Shown here: positions 16,696 through 24,118 of the stretch, piece after piece | Numbering within the stretch: position 1 is the first letter of the stretch | Layout of the letters: every line of letters starts with the position of its first letter | DNA from: an uncultured Clostridia bacterium | GTDB lineage: Bacteria > Bacillota > Clostridia > Christensenellales > Borkfalkiaceae | Reading direction: 5' to 3' | DNA length: 44,198 nt | NCBI GenBank assembly: GCA_947625385.1 | Contig: CANQOB010000012.1 | Span: forward strand, 1-44,198 | The notes under the pieces: model-generated | What the model saw: only the letters and a program-made list of their open reading frames with translations | Told to the model about the DNA's origin: nothing | Databases searched by the model: none | Made by a program: the position numbers and the translations under genes

Positions 16696-17502
16696 ATGGC
16701 AGTCATTCAAAAAGGCGCGATCTCCTTCGGACTCGTCTACATCCCCGTCAGCCTGTACACGGCGACGCAGGACAGCGACATCAGCTTCAACCAGCTCCAC
16801 AAGACGGATAAATCGCGCATCCGCTATAAAAAAGTGTGCGCCCACTGCGGAAAGGAAGTCAAAAACGAGGACATCGTCCGCGGCTATCAATATGCCAAGG
16901 ACCAATATGTCGTCATCACCGACGAAGAGATCGAAAAGATCAAGACGGAAAAGGACCGCACCATCACCATTTTGAGCTTTACCGCGCTCGAAGAGATCAA
17001 CCCCATCTATTACGATAAGGCATACCATGTCGTCCCGCAGAAGGGAGGCGGCAAGGCGCTCGAACTGTTGCGCCGCGCCATGTTGCAGACGCAGCGCGCC
17101 GCGCTCGGCAAATCGGTGTTCGGAAGCACGGAAAAGCTGCTCGTCATCATCCCGCGCGAGGACGGGATGCTCATCCAGACCCTGCTCTACCAAGACGACA
17201 TCAAGGAGATCGACGTCGCATACGAACGTCCCGATGTGACGGAAGCCGAACTCGAAATGGCGAGGCAGCTCATCAAGGGAATGGAGGCGCCCTTTGCGCC
17301 CGAACGGTATAAGGATGAATTTCAGGAAAAACTCAAAGCGCTCATCGCGGATAAGATCGCGGGCAAAGCGGTCGTCGCCCCCAAGGAAGAGAAGCCCGGC
17401 GCGGTCATCGACCTCATGGAGGCGCTGAAAGCGAGCGTGAAGAGCATGAAGCCCGCCAAGCCGCGTCCGCGCACCGCCAAGCCGCGCAGAAAAGAGGCGT
17501 GA
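16696..17502 (+). CDS. ku: Ku homodimeric DNA end-binding protein (NHEJ)
   Basis: A 268-residue bacterial Ku, full length for the family (about 260-310). It opens with MAVIQKGAISFGLVYIPVSLY, the classic Ku start, and carries the conserved KVCAHCGKEV block, a long acidic middle and a Lys/Arg/Pro-rich tail (KPAKPRPRTAKPRRKEA), as seen in Ku proteins that use the tail to hold DNA. It binds double-strand ends and recruits LigD. A longer frame begins at a TTG codon at 16669, but the extra nine residues do not belong to the family, so the ATG at 16696 is preferred even though its ribosome binding site is weak. It is divergent from ligD, and the 63-bp gap must hold both promoters; I could not identify them with confidence. 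Confidence 0.95.
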   Translation: MAVIQKGAISFGLVYIPVSLYTATQDSDISFNQLHKTDKSRIRYKKVCAHCGKEVKNEDIVRGYQYAKDQYVVITDEEIEKIKTEKDRTITILSFTALEEINPIYYDKAYHVVPQKGGGKALELLRRAMLQTQRAALGKSVFGSTEKLLVIIPREDGMLIQTLLYQDDIKEIDVAYERPDVTEAELEMARQLIKGMEAPFAPERYKDEFQEKLKALIADKIAGKAVVAPKEEKPGAVIDLMEALKASVKSMKPAKPRPRTAKPRRKEA

Positions 17503-17536
17503 AGTCTACAATGCGATTCCTTTTGCCCGCCGCGCG

Positions 17537-17561
17537 AAGGGCGCCCTGCGGTCGCCTTTTT
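17537..17561 (+). terminator. Probable terminator of ku
   Basis: Stem AAGGGCG/CGCCTTT (one G-U pair) with a 9-nt loop followed by more T residues, 35 bp after the ku stop codon. Confidence 0.55.
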
Positions 17562-17580
17562 GCATGGCGAAAGGGGAAGA

Positions 17581-17612
17581 TAAAAAAATCGGTCGGGGAT
17601 TCCCGACCGAGG
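17581..17612 (-). terminator. Terminator of the acetyltransferase gene
   Basis: Stem TCGGTCGGG/CCCGACCGA with a 4-nt loop, followed by T7 on the minus strand, about 50 bp after the stop codon at 17664. Confidence 0.85.
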
Positions 17613-17663
17613 CTATATTTTTAGGGTTGGCACGAGCGCATACGTCTCGGAAAAAGCAATTTT

Positions 17664-18452
17664 TTATTTTCTGTTTTTCTCGATCCATTCGACCGCGAAA
17701 TCGACAAGTTCCCTTTGTCGCATAAACGTCACCGTCCCGTTTCCGAGAGCAACTTTGGAGACATGACGGCTTGCCTCAAAAGCAAGACCGATTTTGTCAA
17801 AATCTTCTCCGTCCACAAAAAGCGTCTCATAGGACTTCCGGACGCGAACGCCGTTTTCCATGATCGCGCTGCTTTCTACCCTGTTGTGTTTGCCGGGGTA
17901 GTTCGCCCGCGCGTCGGCGAGGTGCAGGGAGGTATTCTTGTCATAGCCCACGCCGATCAACAACACATACCCATCCAGCTCATAGAGTTTTCCGATCGGT
18001 GAGCCGTCGCCGAAAATATTGGACAGATCGTGGTTCTCCGTCAAGTACTCGGCGTACCGCCCCCAAGCCGACACCGACCTCGCAGGATGATCGCTGCGGA
18101 AGGCCCCGGGCCATCGGCGAAACATTTCCGCCACGGCGCCCATCGTGTTGGTGGGAGTAATGTTTTTGTCGTATGCCGGCCAATTATCGCGAATGAGTTG
18201 CCACCATTCTTGCGGTTCTTGCCAATGGACGCCGGAGGACGGGTCGAGGTTTTTCCATGACTGGGCGGGCATCATGATCGTTCCGTTCTCCCCTACGCTT
18301 TCTATCAAAGCCTCGATGACCGTCTGCGCTCCGCCGCAGACGAAGCCGAGAGAACTGAGGGAACAGTGCACCATCACTGTCTGCCCCTCTCTCATGCCGA
18401 TTGTATGGAATGCGTCAAGAATATCTTTTTTTAATACGATTTTTCGTTCCAT
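17664..18452 (-). CDS. AAC(3)-family N-acetyltransferase (YokD-like)
   Basis: A 262-residue member of the aminoglycoside 3-N-acetyltransferase family, which transfers acetyl from acetyl-CoA to an amino group. The family stretch VMVHCSLSSLGFVCGGAQTV (about 30-50) and the later block RSDHPARSVSAWG, containing the expected active-site His, are both present. Many chromosomal members, such as Bacillus YokD, act on unknown substrates, so aminoglycoside resistance should not be assumed. Two in-frame ATGs exist. The inner one (18452) has GGAG exactly 6 nt upstream, whereas the outer one (18464) has no ribosome binding site, so I use 18452. The gene is transcribed alone from a near-consensus promoter (18542-18570) and closed by the terminator at 17581-17612. 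Surrounding sequence is AT-rich, consistent with recent arrival. Confidence 0.88.
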   Translation of the reverse strand: MERKIVLKKDILDAFHTIGMREGQTVMVHCSLSSLGFVCGGAQTVIEALIESVGENGTIMMPAQSWKNLDPSSGVHWQEPQEWWQLIRDNWPAYDKNITPTNTMGAVAEMFRRWPGAFRSDHPARSVSAWGRYAEYLTENHDLSNIFGDGSPIGKLYELDGYVLLIGVGYDKNTSLHLADARANYPGKHNRVESSAIMENGVRVRKSYETLFVDGEDFDKIGLAFEASRHVSKVALGNGTVTFMRQRELVDFAVEWIEKNRK

Positions 18453-18541
18453 TTTCGTCTCCATGTCCGAAAGTCCGGTTCGCCGAACATTCCAAAAGGG
18501 AAAAATTCGACTAACATGATGACCTCTTTTGTTCTCCCTCT

Positions 18542-18570
18542 ATTCTATCATGCTTTGCAAGGATTGTCAA
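18542..18570 (-). promoter_or_regulatory. Strong sigma-A promoter of the acetyltransferase gene
   Basis: On the minus strand, perfect -35 TTGACA (18565-18570), 17-bp spacer, -10 TAGAAT (18542-18547). The leader is about 80 nt. The rest of the 314-bp gap between the two genes (18571-18718) is AT-rich with no other feature I can support. Confidence 0.85.
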
Positions 18571-18718
18571 GATTTCGAATAATTTCCTTTTTCCGTTCAA
18601 AAGATTTCAAAAGAAAAAGAGCACACCGCGCGCCGCTCTCCGCTGTCCCCGGGAAACAAACGGAGAGAGATAACTTGAAAATTTTCATGATTTTTTGTAA
18701 TTATTTCCATTCTATCAC

Positions 18719-18747
18719 TTGTCATTGAGGGCACAATATGTTATAAT
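18719..18747 (+). promoter_or_regulatory. Strong sigma-A promoter of the NCS2 permease
   Basis: -35 TTGTCA (18719-18724), 17-bp spacer, perfect -10 TATAAT (18742-18747). Transcription should start near 18754, only about 25 nt before the ATG, so there is no room for a purine riboswitch. A strong AAAGGAGAAGG site sits at 18765-18775. Confidence 0.92.
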
Positions 18748-18778
18748 GAAAATAATCTAACACAAAAGGAGAAGGTTT

Positions 18779-20290
18779 ATGGAAGAAGACATGATTGTCA
18801 CCGAGCCGACTCCCGAAACAAACACCCCCCCCGAACCCAAACATGAAGGGTTCCTCGGCAAGGTCGATGCGTATTTCGGGATCACGAAGAGCGGCTCCAA
18901 CTTCAAGCGCGAGATCATCGCGGGGCTCACCACGTTCATGGCGATGGTCTACATCCTCATGGTCAACGCGGGAATGTTCTCAGCCGTCATCGGCGGGGAT
19001 AATCCCTACGGTGCGGCGTACATCGCGACGGCGATCGGCGCGATCGCGGGCACCATGCTCATGGCGTTCCTCGCAAAGATGCCGCTTGCGCAGGCTTCCG
19101 GCATGGGCGTGAACGCATTCATCGTGTACACGTTGATTCTCGGCAACACGGGTCTCACCTATGCCAACACGATGGTATTCACCCTCCTCGACGGCGTGAT
19201 CTTCGTCGTCCTCACGGCGACCGGACTTCGCAAGAAGATCTTCGACGCCATCCCCAAGGCGGTCCGCTACGCCATCCCCGTCGGTATCGGTCTCTTCATT
19301 GCCTTCATCGGCATGCAGAACGCGGGCGTCATCGTGGACAACGCTTCCACCCTTGTCGGCTTTGCCTCCTTCAACGTGCTCGGCGATATCAATTATGCGA
19401 CCGTCGTGCCCGTCCTCGTCGCCCTTCTCGGCGTGCTCGCCATCGCGGTGCTCTCCAAGAAGAACATCAAGGGCTCCATTCTGTGGGGAATCCTCGGCGC
19501 CGCCGTTCTCTACTATGCGCTCATGGGATTGGGCTGCGCGTGGGGAAATGCCGACTGTCTCGCATTCTTCCGGTCCATTACGATCTCGGATCCCTTCTCC
19601 GCATTTGCCGCATGGGGCAAAGATTCCGTCGGCAAAGTGTTCTATGAGGGCTTCAACTTCACGCAGTATCTCGGCATTCCGGGCAACAACGTGGGCACGC
19701 TCATCGTTCTGCTCATCACCACGGCTCTCTCGCTGTGCATGATCGATATGTTCGATACCATCGGCACGCTCTACGGCGCTTGCTCCAAGGGAGACCTTCT
19801 CGACGAGAACGGCGTTCCCATCCGCATGGAGCGCATGATGCTCGCGGATTCGATCGGCACCTGCGTCGGCGCGATCGCCGGCACCTCCACCGTCACGACC
19901 TTCGTCGAGAGCTCCTCGGGCGTTGCGGCGGGCGGCAGAACGGGCTTCACCGCGCTCACCACGGCGGTGCTCTTCATCATCGCGATGTTCCTCTCCCCCA
20001 TCGCCCAGCTCATCCCGAGCGCGGCGACGGCGGCTGCCCTCATCTGGGTCGGCGTGCTCATGATGACTTCCGTCACCAAGATCGACTGGACGGATGCCGT
20101 CGAAGCCATCGTCGGCTTCCTCACCTTCATCGTGATGGTGCTCGGCTACTCCATCTCCAAGGGTATCGGTATCGGTATCATCGCTTACATCCTCTGCAAA
20201 CTCTGCACGGGCAAGGTCAAGGAGATCCACATCGCGACGTGGGTCATCGGCGTGCTCTTCCTCGCCACCTTCCTTGTGAGCTCGATGTAA
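18779..20290 (+). CDS. NCS2-family (AzgA-type) purine base permease
   Basis: A 503-residue polytopic membrane transporter, probably a proton symporter for hypoxanthine, guanine or adenine. After a hydrophilic start it shows GKVDAYFGITKSGSNFKREIIAGLTTFMAMVYIL, the typical entry of AzgA/PbuG-like permeases. GMGVNAFIVYT and the substrate-site region TSTVTTFVESSSGVAAGGRTG follow, with about 12-14 hydrophobic segments to the end. The length fits the family. It is monocistronic, on the opposite strand from most of the window, with a near-perfect promoter and an AAAGGAG site. It converges on ypeB through a shared bidirectional terminator. The exact purine cannot be told from sequence. Confidence 0.95.
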   Translation: MEEDMIVTEPTPETNTPPEPKHEGFLGKVDAYFGITKSGSNFKREIIAGLTTFMAMVYILMVNAGMFSAVIGGDNPYGAAYIATAIGAIAGTMLMAFLAKMPLAQASGMGVNAFIVYTLILGNTGLTYANTMVFTLLDGVIFVVLTATGLRKKIFDAIPKAVRYAIPVGIGLFIAFIGMQNAGVIVDNASTLVGFASFNVLGDINYATVVPVLVALLGVLAIAVLSKKNIKGSILWGILGAAVLYYALMGLGCAWGNADCLAFFRSITISDPFSAFAAWGKDSVGKVFYEGFNFTQYLGIPGNNVGTLIVLLITTALSLCMIDMFDTIGTLYGACSKGDLLDENGVPIRMERMMLADSIGTCVGAIAGTSTVTTFVESSSGVAAGGRTGFTALTTAVLFIIAMFLSPIAQLIPSAATAAALIWVGVLMMTSVTKIDWTDAVEAIVGFLTFIVMVLGYSISKGIGIGIIAYILCKLCTGKVKEIHIATWVIGVLFLATFLVSSM

Positions 20291-20306
20291 CGGGATCGTC
20301 TGAACG

Positions 20307-20342
20307 CAAAAAGCGGCGGAAATTTCCGCCGCTTTCTTTTTT
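20307..20342. terminator. Bidirectional terminator between the permease and ypeB
   Basis: AAAGCGGCGGAAA/TTTCCGCCGCTTT is a long perfect stem with T runs on both strands, lying between the two convergent stop codons (20290 and 20347). Confidence 0.92.
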
Positions 20343-20346
20343 GCGC

Positions 20347-22344
20347 TTATCGGAGATAGCTGCCCTGTGCGCTCTGACGGACGCGGAAGAGCTGTACTTC
20401 CTCCCCCGTCGCCGCGTTGAGGTAGACGATATATTCCTCGTCGCCGGCGCGGCAGGCAAACTCATAGGTGAGCACTTCCTTCCCGTTGAGCGGGATGAGC
20501 GCGAGGTTGCGCGCGTAGGGCTCCAACTCGGAAGAGAGCCTCTCTGCCGCCTCCGAGGCGCTGAGCACGGCGCTCAGATCGCGGTCGCGGTCGTTGAGAA
20601 GATAGCCGCGCGCGTCAAGTCCTACCACTCTGCCCTTTTCCTCGCACACGCGCACCCGGATGATCTCGGGATAGATGCGCACGCCGTCCTCCACCGTCGT
20701 ATAGGTGAGGTTGGCGACCATGCCGCCGTCCGACAGCCACACCGCCTCCGCCTCGTCGATGCCGAGCGTGGCGAGATATTTCCGCGCGATCGCATCGCAG
20801 GTTTCGAGGTCGAAGTTCTTGGTCGAACATTCCTCATAGGCGTCGAAGAAGGCGAGTTTTCCGCCGTTTTTGGTGATCTGGGCGAAGATTTCAAGTCCGT
20901 CCTCGGCGGTAATGTTGAAGTTGTAGCAGGAAACTTCGTTGGCGACGGTCTCGCCCGTGTACTCTACTTCTTGGACATGGTATGCCCCGAAGAGCTCGCG
21001 GACGCGTTCCTGCGCCTGCGAGGAAGTGATCTCCTCGAAGCGGGCAAGCCTGTTCTCGCCGATGTTGCCTTCCTCCGCGAAGGGCGCTTCGCTCTCGAGC
21101 TCGCCCGCTGCCTCGCCGAGCGCGGAGAACTTTTCTCCGACCGCGCCGCCCTTGCCGTTGACAAAGGCGCGGAAGTCGCCGCCGTCGAGGTGGGTCATGA
21201 GCTCGTTGAGCTCATTGTACAGCTTGCCGTTGACGTTGTAGAGCGCCGCCGCGGTCTCCTTCTCCTCGGCGGTGAGCGTGCCGCCCGCGGAGAGTTTGTC
21301 GAGAAGCGTCCTTGCATAGGCGGACGTCCTGTTCACGAACGCAGAAATATCCGTACCCGTCACCTGGTCGACGGGAATCTTCCCGAGGGCGCTCTCCATG
21401 AGCGCGGAGTCCACCAAAATGTCCGTGAGCAGCGCCTTCTGCGAGGCGTTCCCCGAGGAGACGCGAAGCTTTGCGAAGCTGTCGTCCATGTCCTCGCTCG
21501 CGGCGACGATCTCATAGAGATTGGTGCGGTATCCGCTCTCCGCGGAGACCTGCATGTCGTTCATCTTGATGGATTCCGCCGTGACGACGGTGCCGAGCGC
21601 CAGACAGGCGACGCCGAGAGAGATGACTGCGGCGAGCCAGCCGCCGAACCCGGGGGCGTGCTTTCTGCGCTCCGTCTTTTGTTCGCGCTTATGCTTTCTG
21701 TCCTCCGCCCTGCGCGTTCTCGCGGCTTCGCGCGCCTTCAATTTGCGCTCGCGCTCCCGCTCGCGCGCCTCGCGGCGCTTGACTTTGAGGGAGATTCTCT
21801 CCTTCTTCTCCCGCGCGATGCGCTTTTGGCGCTCCGCCTTGGATTCGTTGCGGAGCATCTCCTTGCGCGCCGCACGCTCTGCGCGCTTTTCCACGCGCTT
21901 CGCTTTGAGGTCGGCGCGGCGCTGTTGACGCTTTTCGATGCGCTCCGCCCGCTTTCTTGCGATGAGCTCCTTGCGTTCGAGCTTCTTTTCCGCGATCTTC
22001 TGCCGCTTTTCGAGCTTTCTCTGCTTGATCTCGGCGCGCTTTTCGATCTTTGCCTGTTTCGCGTCGGCGCGGCGTTTGCGCTTCTCATCCTTTTTTGCCG
22101 CGCGGTCTCTCGCGGCAGCGACGCGCTTGTCCGCGGCGACGTGCTCCTTCTTGACCGCCGTTTCCGATTTGACGGATCCCGAAGCGGGTCTCACCGTCTT
22201 ATTCGTTGTCGTTTTCGTTGTCTTTCTCTTTTGGGTGGTCTTTTTGACCGCGGGCTTCTTGGAATCGACGGATTCCGGCGTGAAAGTCGCCTTTTCCACC
22301 TTCTCCGCCCCGCTCGATACATTCGTTCCGATTTCTTTCTTCAT
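20347..22344 (-). CDS. ypeB: YpeB-like germination protein with a long basic N-terminal extension
   Basis: A 665-residue protein. The C-terminal 410 residues look like YpeB, the spore membrane protein needed to stabilise and localise the cortex-lytic enzyme SleB: a membrane helix (about 235-256), a helical middle region and PepSY/YPEB-type repeats near the end (for example LSASEAAERLSSELEPYARNLALIPL). The first 230 residues are unusual. A Lys/Thr/Ser-rich start (1-70) is followed by about 160 residues made almost only of Lys, Arg, Glu and Ala, likely one long charged helix, and this would face the forespore cytoplasm. Ordinary YpeB is about 450 residues and lacks this. The gene starts 9 bp after the sleB stop codon with an AAGGAGG site, so it forms the classic sleB-ypeB operon. 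Confidence 0.88.
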   Translation of the reverse strand: MKKEIGTNVSSGAEKVEKATFTPESVDSKKPAVKKTTQKRKTTKTTTNKTVRPASGSVKSETAVKKEHVAADKRVAAARDRAAKKDEKRKRRADAKQAKIEKRAEIKQRKLEKRQKIAEKKLERKELIARKRAERIEKRQQRRADLKAKRVEKRAERAARKEMLRNESKAERQKRIAREKKERISLKVKRREARERERERKLKAREAARTRRAEDRKHKREQKTERRKHAPGFGGWLAAVISLGVACLALGTVVTAESIKMNDMQVSAESGYRTNLYEIVAASEDMDDSFAKLRVSSGNASQKALLTDILVDSALMESALGKIPVDQVTGTDISAFVNRTSAYARTLLDKLSAGGTLTAEEKETAAALYNVNGKLYNELNELMTHLDGGDFRAFVNGKGGAVGEKFSALGEAAGELESEAPFAEEGNIGENRLARFEEITSSQAQERVRELFGAYHVQEVEYTGETVANEVSCYNFNITAEDGLEIFAQITKNGGKLAFFDAYEECSTKNFDLETCDAIARKYLATLGIDEAEAVWLSDGGMVANLTYTTVEDGVRIYPEIIRVRVCEEKGRVVGLDARGYLLNDRDRDLSAVLSASEAAERLSSELEPYARNLALIPLNGKEVLTYEFACRAGDEEYIVYLNAATGEEVQLFRVRQSAQGSYLR

Positions 22345-22353
22345 AACTCCTCC

Positions 22354-23094
22354 TTATATGGCAAAGACATGCTTGCCGATGACAGTCACCGTCTTGCGGT
22401 CGAAGATCCACGAGCTCGTCGCGACGGCGGGATTATAGTAGTAGAGACTTCCGTACGTGGGGTCCCAACCGTTCATCGCGTCGCGCGCGGCGTTGTACGC
22501 CGTTTGGTTGGGCTCTAAATTGATCTGTCCGTCCGTGACCGCCGTGAACGCGCCCTTCTGATAGATGACGCCGGACACGGTGTTCGGGAAAGAGGGGCTC
22601 TTCACCCTGTTCATGATGACCGCGCCGATGGCGACCTGTCCCGTATAGCTCTCTCCCCTGCCCTCGGCGTAGATCGCCTTGGCGAGCAGATAGAGGTCGG
22701 ACGAGGTATAGCCCGACGCTCCGCCCGATGAGGACGAGCCCGAGCCCGAACCGTTCAAAGCGTTGTACGAGGCGTTCATGCCGAGCGCCGCATACGTCGC
22801 CTTGCCGACGATGCCGTCCGCGGTGAGTCCGTTCTTCTTCTGGAAGGAGATGACCGCCGCCTTGGTCCCGGAGCCGAAGATCCCGTCCACGGAACCGCTG
22901 TAATATCCCCACTGTTTGAGCCTGCGCTGCACTTCCTTGACCTCCGCACCGCGGCTGCCCTGCCGAAGGACCGCCGTCTGTACGGCAAACGTCACGGACG
23001 CCGGCGGTACGCTCGCCGCGACTGCAACGCCCGTTCCCGCCGCCACGCAGGCCGCAGAGAGCGCGATCGCCGCTGCCAATAAAACTTTTTTCAT
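22354..23094 (-). CDS. sleB: SleB spore cortex-lytic enzyme
   Basis: A 246-residue secreted lytic transglycosylase that degrades spore cortex peptidoglycan during germination. A signal peptide (about 1-27) is followed by a peptidoglycan-binding domain (about 42-105; [17 protein letters not shown], then [20 protein letters not shown]) and a Ser/Gly linker. The hydrolase domain (about 132-246) has the probable catalytic Glu144 in [10 protein letters not shown]. Size and order match SleB. An AGGAGG site precedes the ATG. It is followed closely by ypeB, its known partner. CwlJ-type enzymes share the catalytic domain but lack the signal peptide and binding domain, so SleB is the better call. Its presence means the organism makes, or descends from makers of, endospores. 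Confidence 0.93.
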   Translation of the reverse strand: MKKVLLAAAIALSAACVAAGTGVAVAASVPPASVTFAVQTAVLRQGSRGAEVKEVQRRLKQWGYYSGSVDGIFGSGTKAAVISFQKKNGLTADGIVGKATYAALGMNASYNALNGSGSGSSSSGGASGYTSSDLYLLAKAIYAEGRGESYTGQVAIGAVIMNRVKSPSFPNTVSGVIYQKGAFTAVTDGQINLEPNQTAYNAARDAMNGWDPTYGSLYYYNPAVATSSWIFDRKTVTVIGKHVFAI

Positions 23095-23138
23095 AATATC
23101 CTCCTACGCACAATGTGCGCAAGCGGGATTTTTTTATG

Positions 23139-23165
23139 CAAAAAAAGCGGCGCAAAGACGCCGCA
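23139..23165 (-). terminator. Second of two tandem terminators after the ferredoxin gene
   Basis: GCGGCG/CGCCGC stem with a 6-nt loop and T7 on the minus strand, just upstream of sleB. Confidence 0.85.
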
Positions 23166-23171
23166 AACACA

Positions 23172-23200
23172 AAAAGAAAAACGGGGACGTCTGTCCCCGT
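23172..23200 (-). terminator. First of two tandem terminators after the ferredoxin gene
   Basis: ACGGGGAC/GTCCCCGT stem with a 4-nt loop followed by TTTTTCTTTTT on the minus strand, 33 bp after the stop codon at 23234. Confidence 0.85.
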
Positions 23201-23233
23201 GAAGAAGCTCTGCCGATCGGTTTTCCCGCTTCC

Positions 23234-24118
23234 TTACTTTCCTTTTCCTTTTTCGAGATTGCTGCCGAAGGGCTGCTCCCCATCCTCCGCAGTGTGGAAG
23301 TAGTTGAGATACATCTTGCGGCAGTAGCGGCAGACCTCTTCGTCGGCGGCGGGCTCGCCCTCGAAGGAGTACTGCCCGTTCACCCGCCAAAGGTTGAGAA
23401 GAGAGATGCGCACCGCATCCTCGGGGCAGCCGAACGCGCACGCCATGCACCCCACGCAGTGCCCGCCGAATTTGGGGATGCCGTTCTTCATCGTGATGTT
23501 CCCGCGCGGACAAGCCGCAACGCAGGCGGCGCAGCCCACGCACTTCTTGCGGTTGACGCGGAACGTCCTGCCGAGGATGGGCATCGCGGGATGCTCGATG
23601 CGCACGACCGCCGCCGCCGTGCGGCGCAGAGGTCCCACCTTGCGCAGCGATGTGCCGCCCTCTGCGAGAAGCGCCGCATCCTTGGGAATCTTGCAAAGCG
23701 CCGCCTTCCACATGCGCATCGCCATCTTGTCCGAATGGCGGAAGATGATGTTGTAGGGCATCACATAGGCGAACTCCCCGCGCACGTCGTACCCCTTCTT
23801 TTTCAGGATGCGCTTGGGGGAGATGCCCGACGCGTCGTTGATCTTGGACGGCTCTCCCGAGGTGCGCAGAAGATAGACGGGCTTTTGCGCTTTGGGGAGA
23901 CGTTTGAGGAAGGCGAGCACGGGCTTGGGCGCGTTGAACGCATGCACGGGATAGCCGATGACGAGCGTATCATACCCCTCGATCGCGGGCATGGGTACGT
24001 CCTCTCTGATCAAGGCGACGTCCGCCTCGTGTCCGAGTCCGCGCAGCACGTCCGCAAAAAACGCCCCCACTTTCCTTGTATTTCCCGTTCCCGAGAAAAT
24101 ACAAAGCAGAATCCTCAT
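23234..24118 (-). CDS. EFR1-type flavodoxin/ferredoxin fusion protein
   Basis: A 294-residue cytoplasmic electron carrier. The N-terminal flavodoxin-like domain (about 1-150) has the FMN phosphate loop FSGTGNT (residues 8-14). A bacterial two-[4Fe-4S] ferredoxin domain follows, with Cys193, 196, 199 and 203 and Cys221, 224, 227 and 231 in the CxxCxxCxxxCP pattern. An extra CxxC (Cys263, Cys266) lies beyond the second cluster, in CRYCRKMYLNYFH. Proteins of this design occur widely in clostridia, and their redox partners are mostly unknown. The start overlaps the stop of the upstream epimerase-like gene (ATGA at 24115-24118), so the two are translationally coupled and may act in one reaction. 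Tandem terminators close the operon. Confidence 0.92.
   Translation of the reverse strand: MRILLCIFSGTGNTRKVGAFFADVLRGLGHEADVALIREDVPMPAIEGYDTLVIGYPVHAFNAPKPVLAFLKRLPKAQKPVYLLRTSGEPSKINDASGISPKRILKKKGYDVRGEFAYVMPYNIIFRHSDKMAMRMWKAALCKIPKDAALLAEGGTSLRKVGPLRRTAAAVVRIEHPAMPILGRTFRVNRKKCVGCAACVAACPRGNITMKNGIPKFGGHCVGCMACAFGCPEDAVRISLLNLWRVNGQYSFEGEPAADEEVCRYCRKMYLNYFHTAEDGEQPFGSNLEKGKGK

Noticed and set aside
16633..17193. N-terminal extension of LigD by 187 codons
   Set aside because: The extra part is antisense to ku and unrelated to LigD; the ATG at 16632 directly precedes the conserved phosphoesterase domain.
18571..18778. Purine riboswitch before the NCS2 permease
   Set aside because: The consensus promoter places the transcription start about 25 nt before the ATG, too short for an aptamer, and no purine aptamer core is seen upstream.
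19735..22518. 927-codon plus-strand frame spanning the permease end and the sleB-ypeB region
   Set aside because: It overlaps three well-supported genes in the wrong frame or strand and crosses a strong bidirectional terminator.
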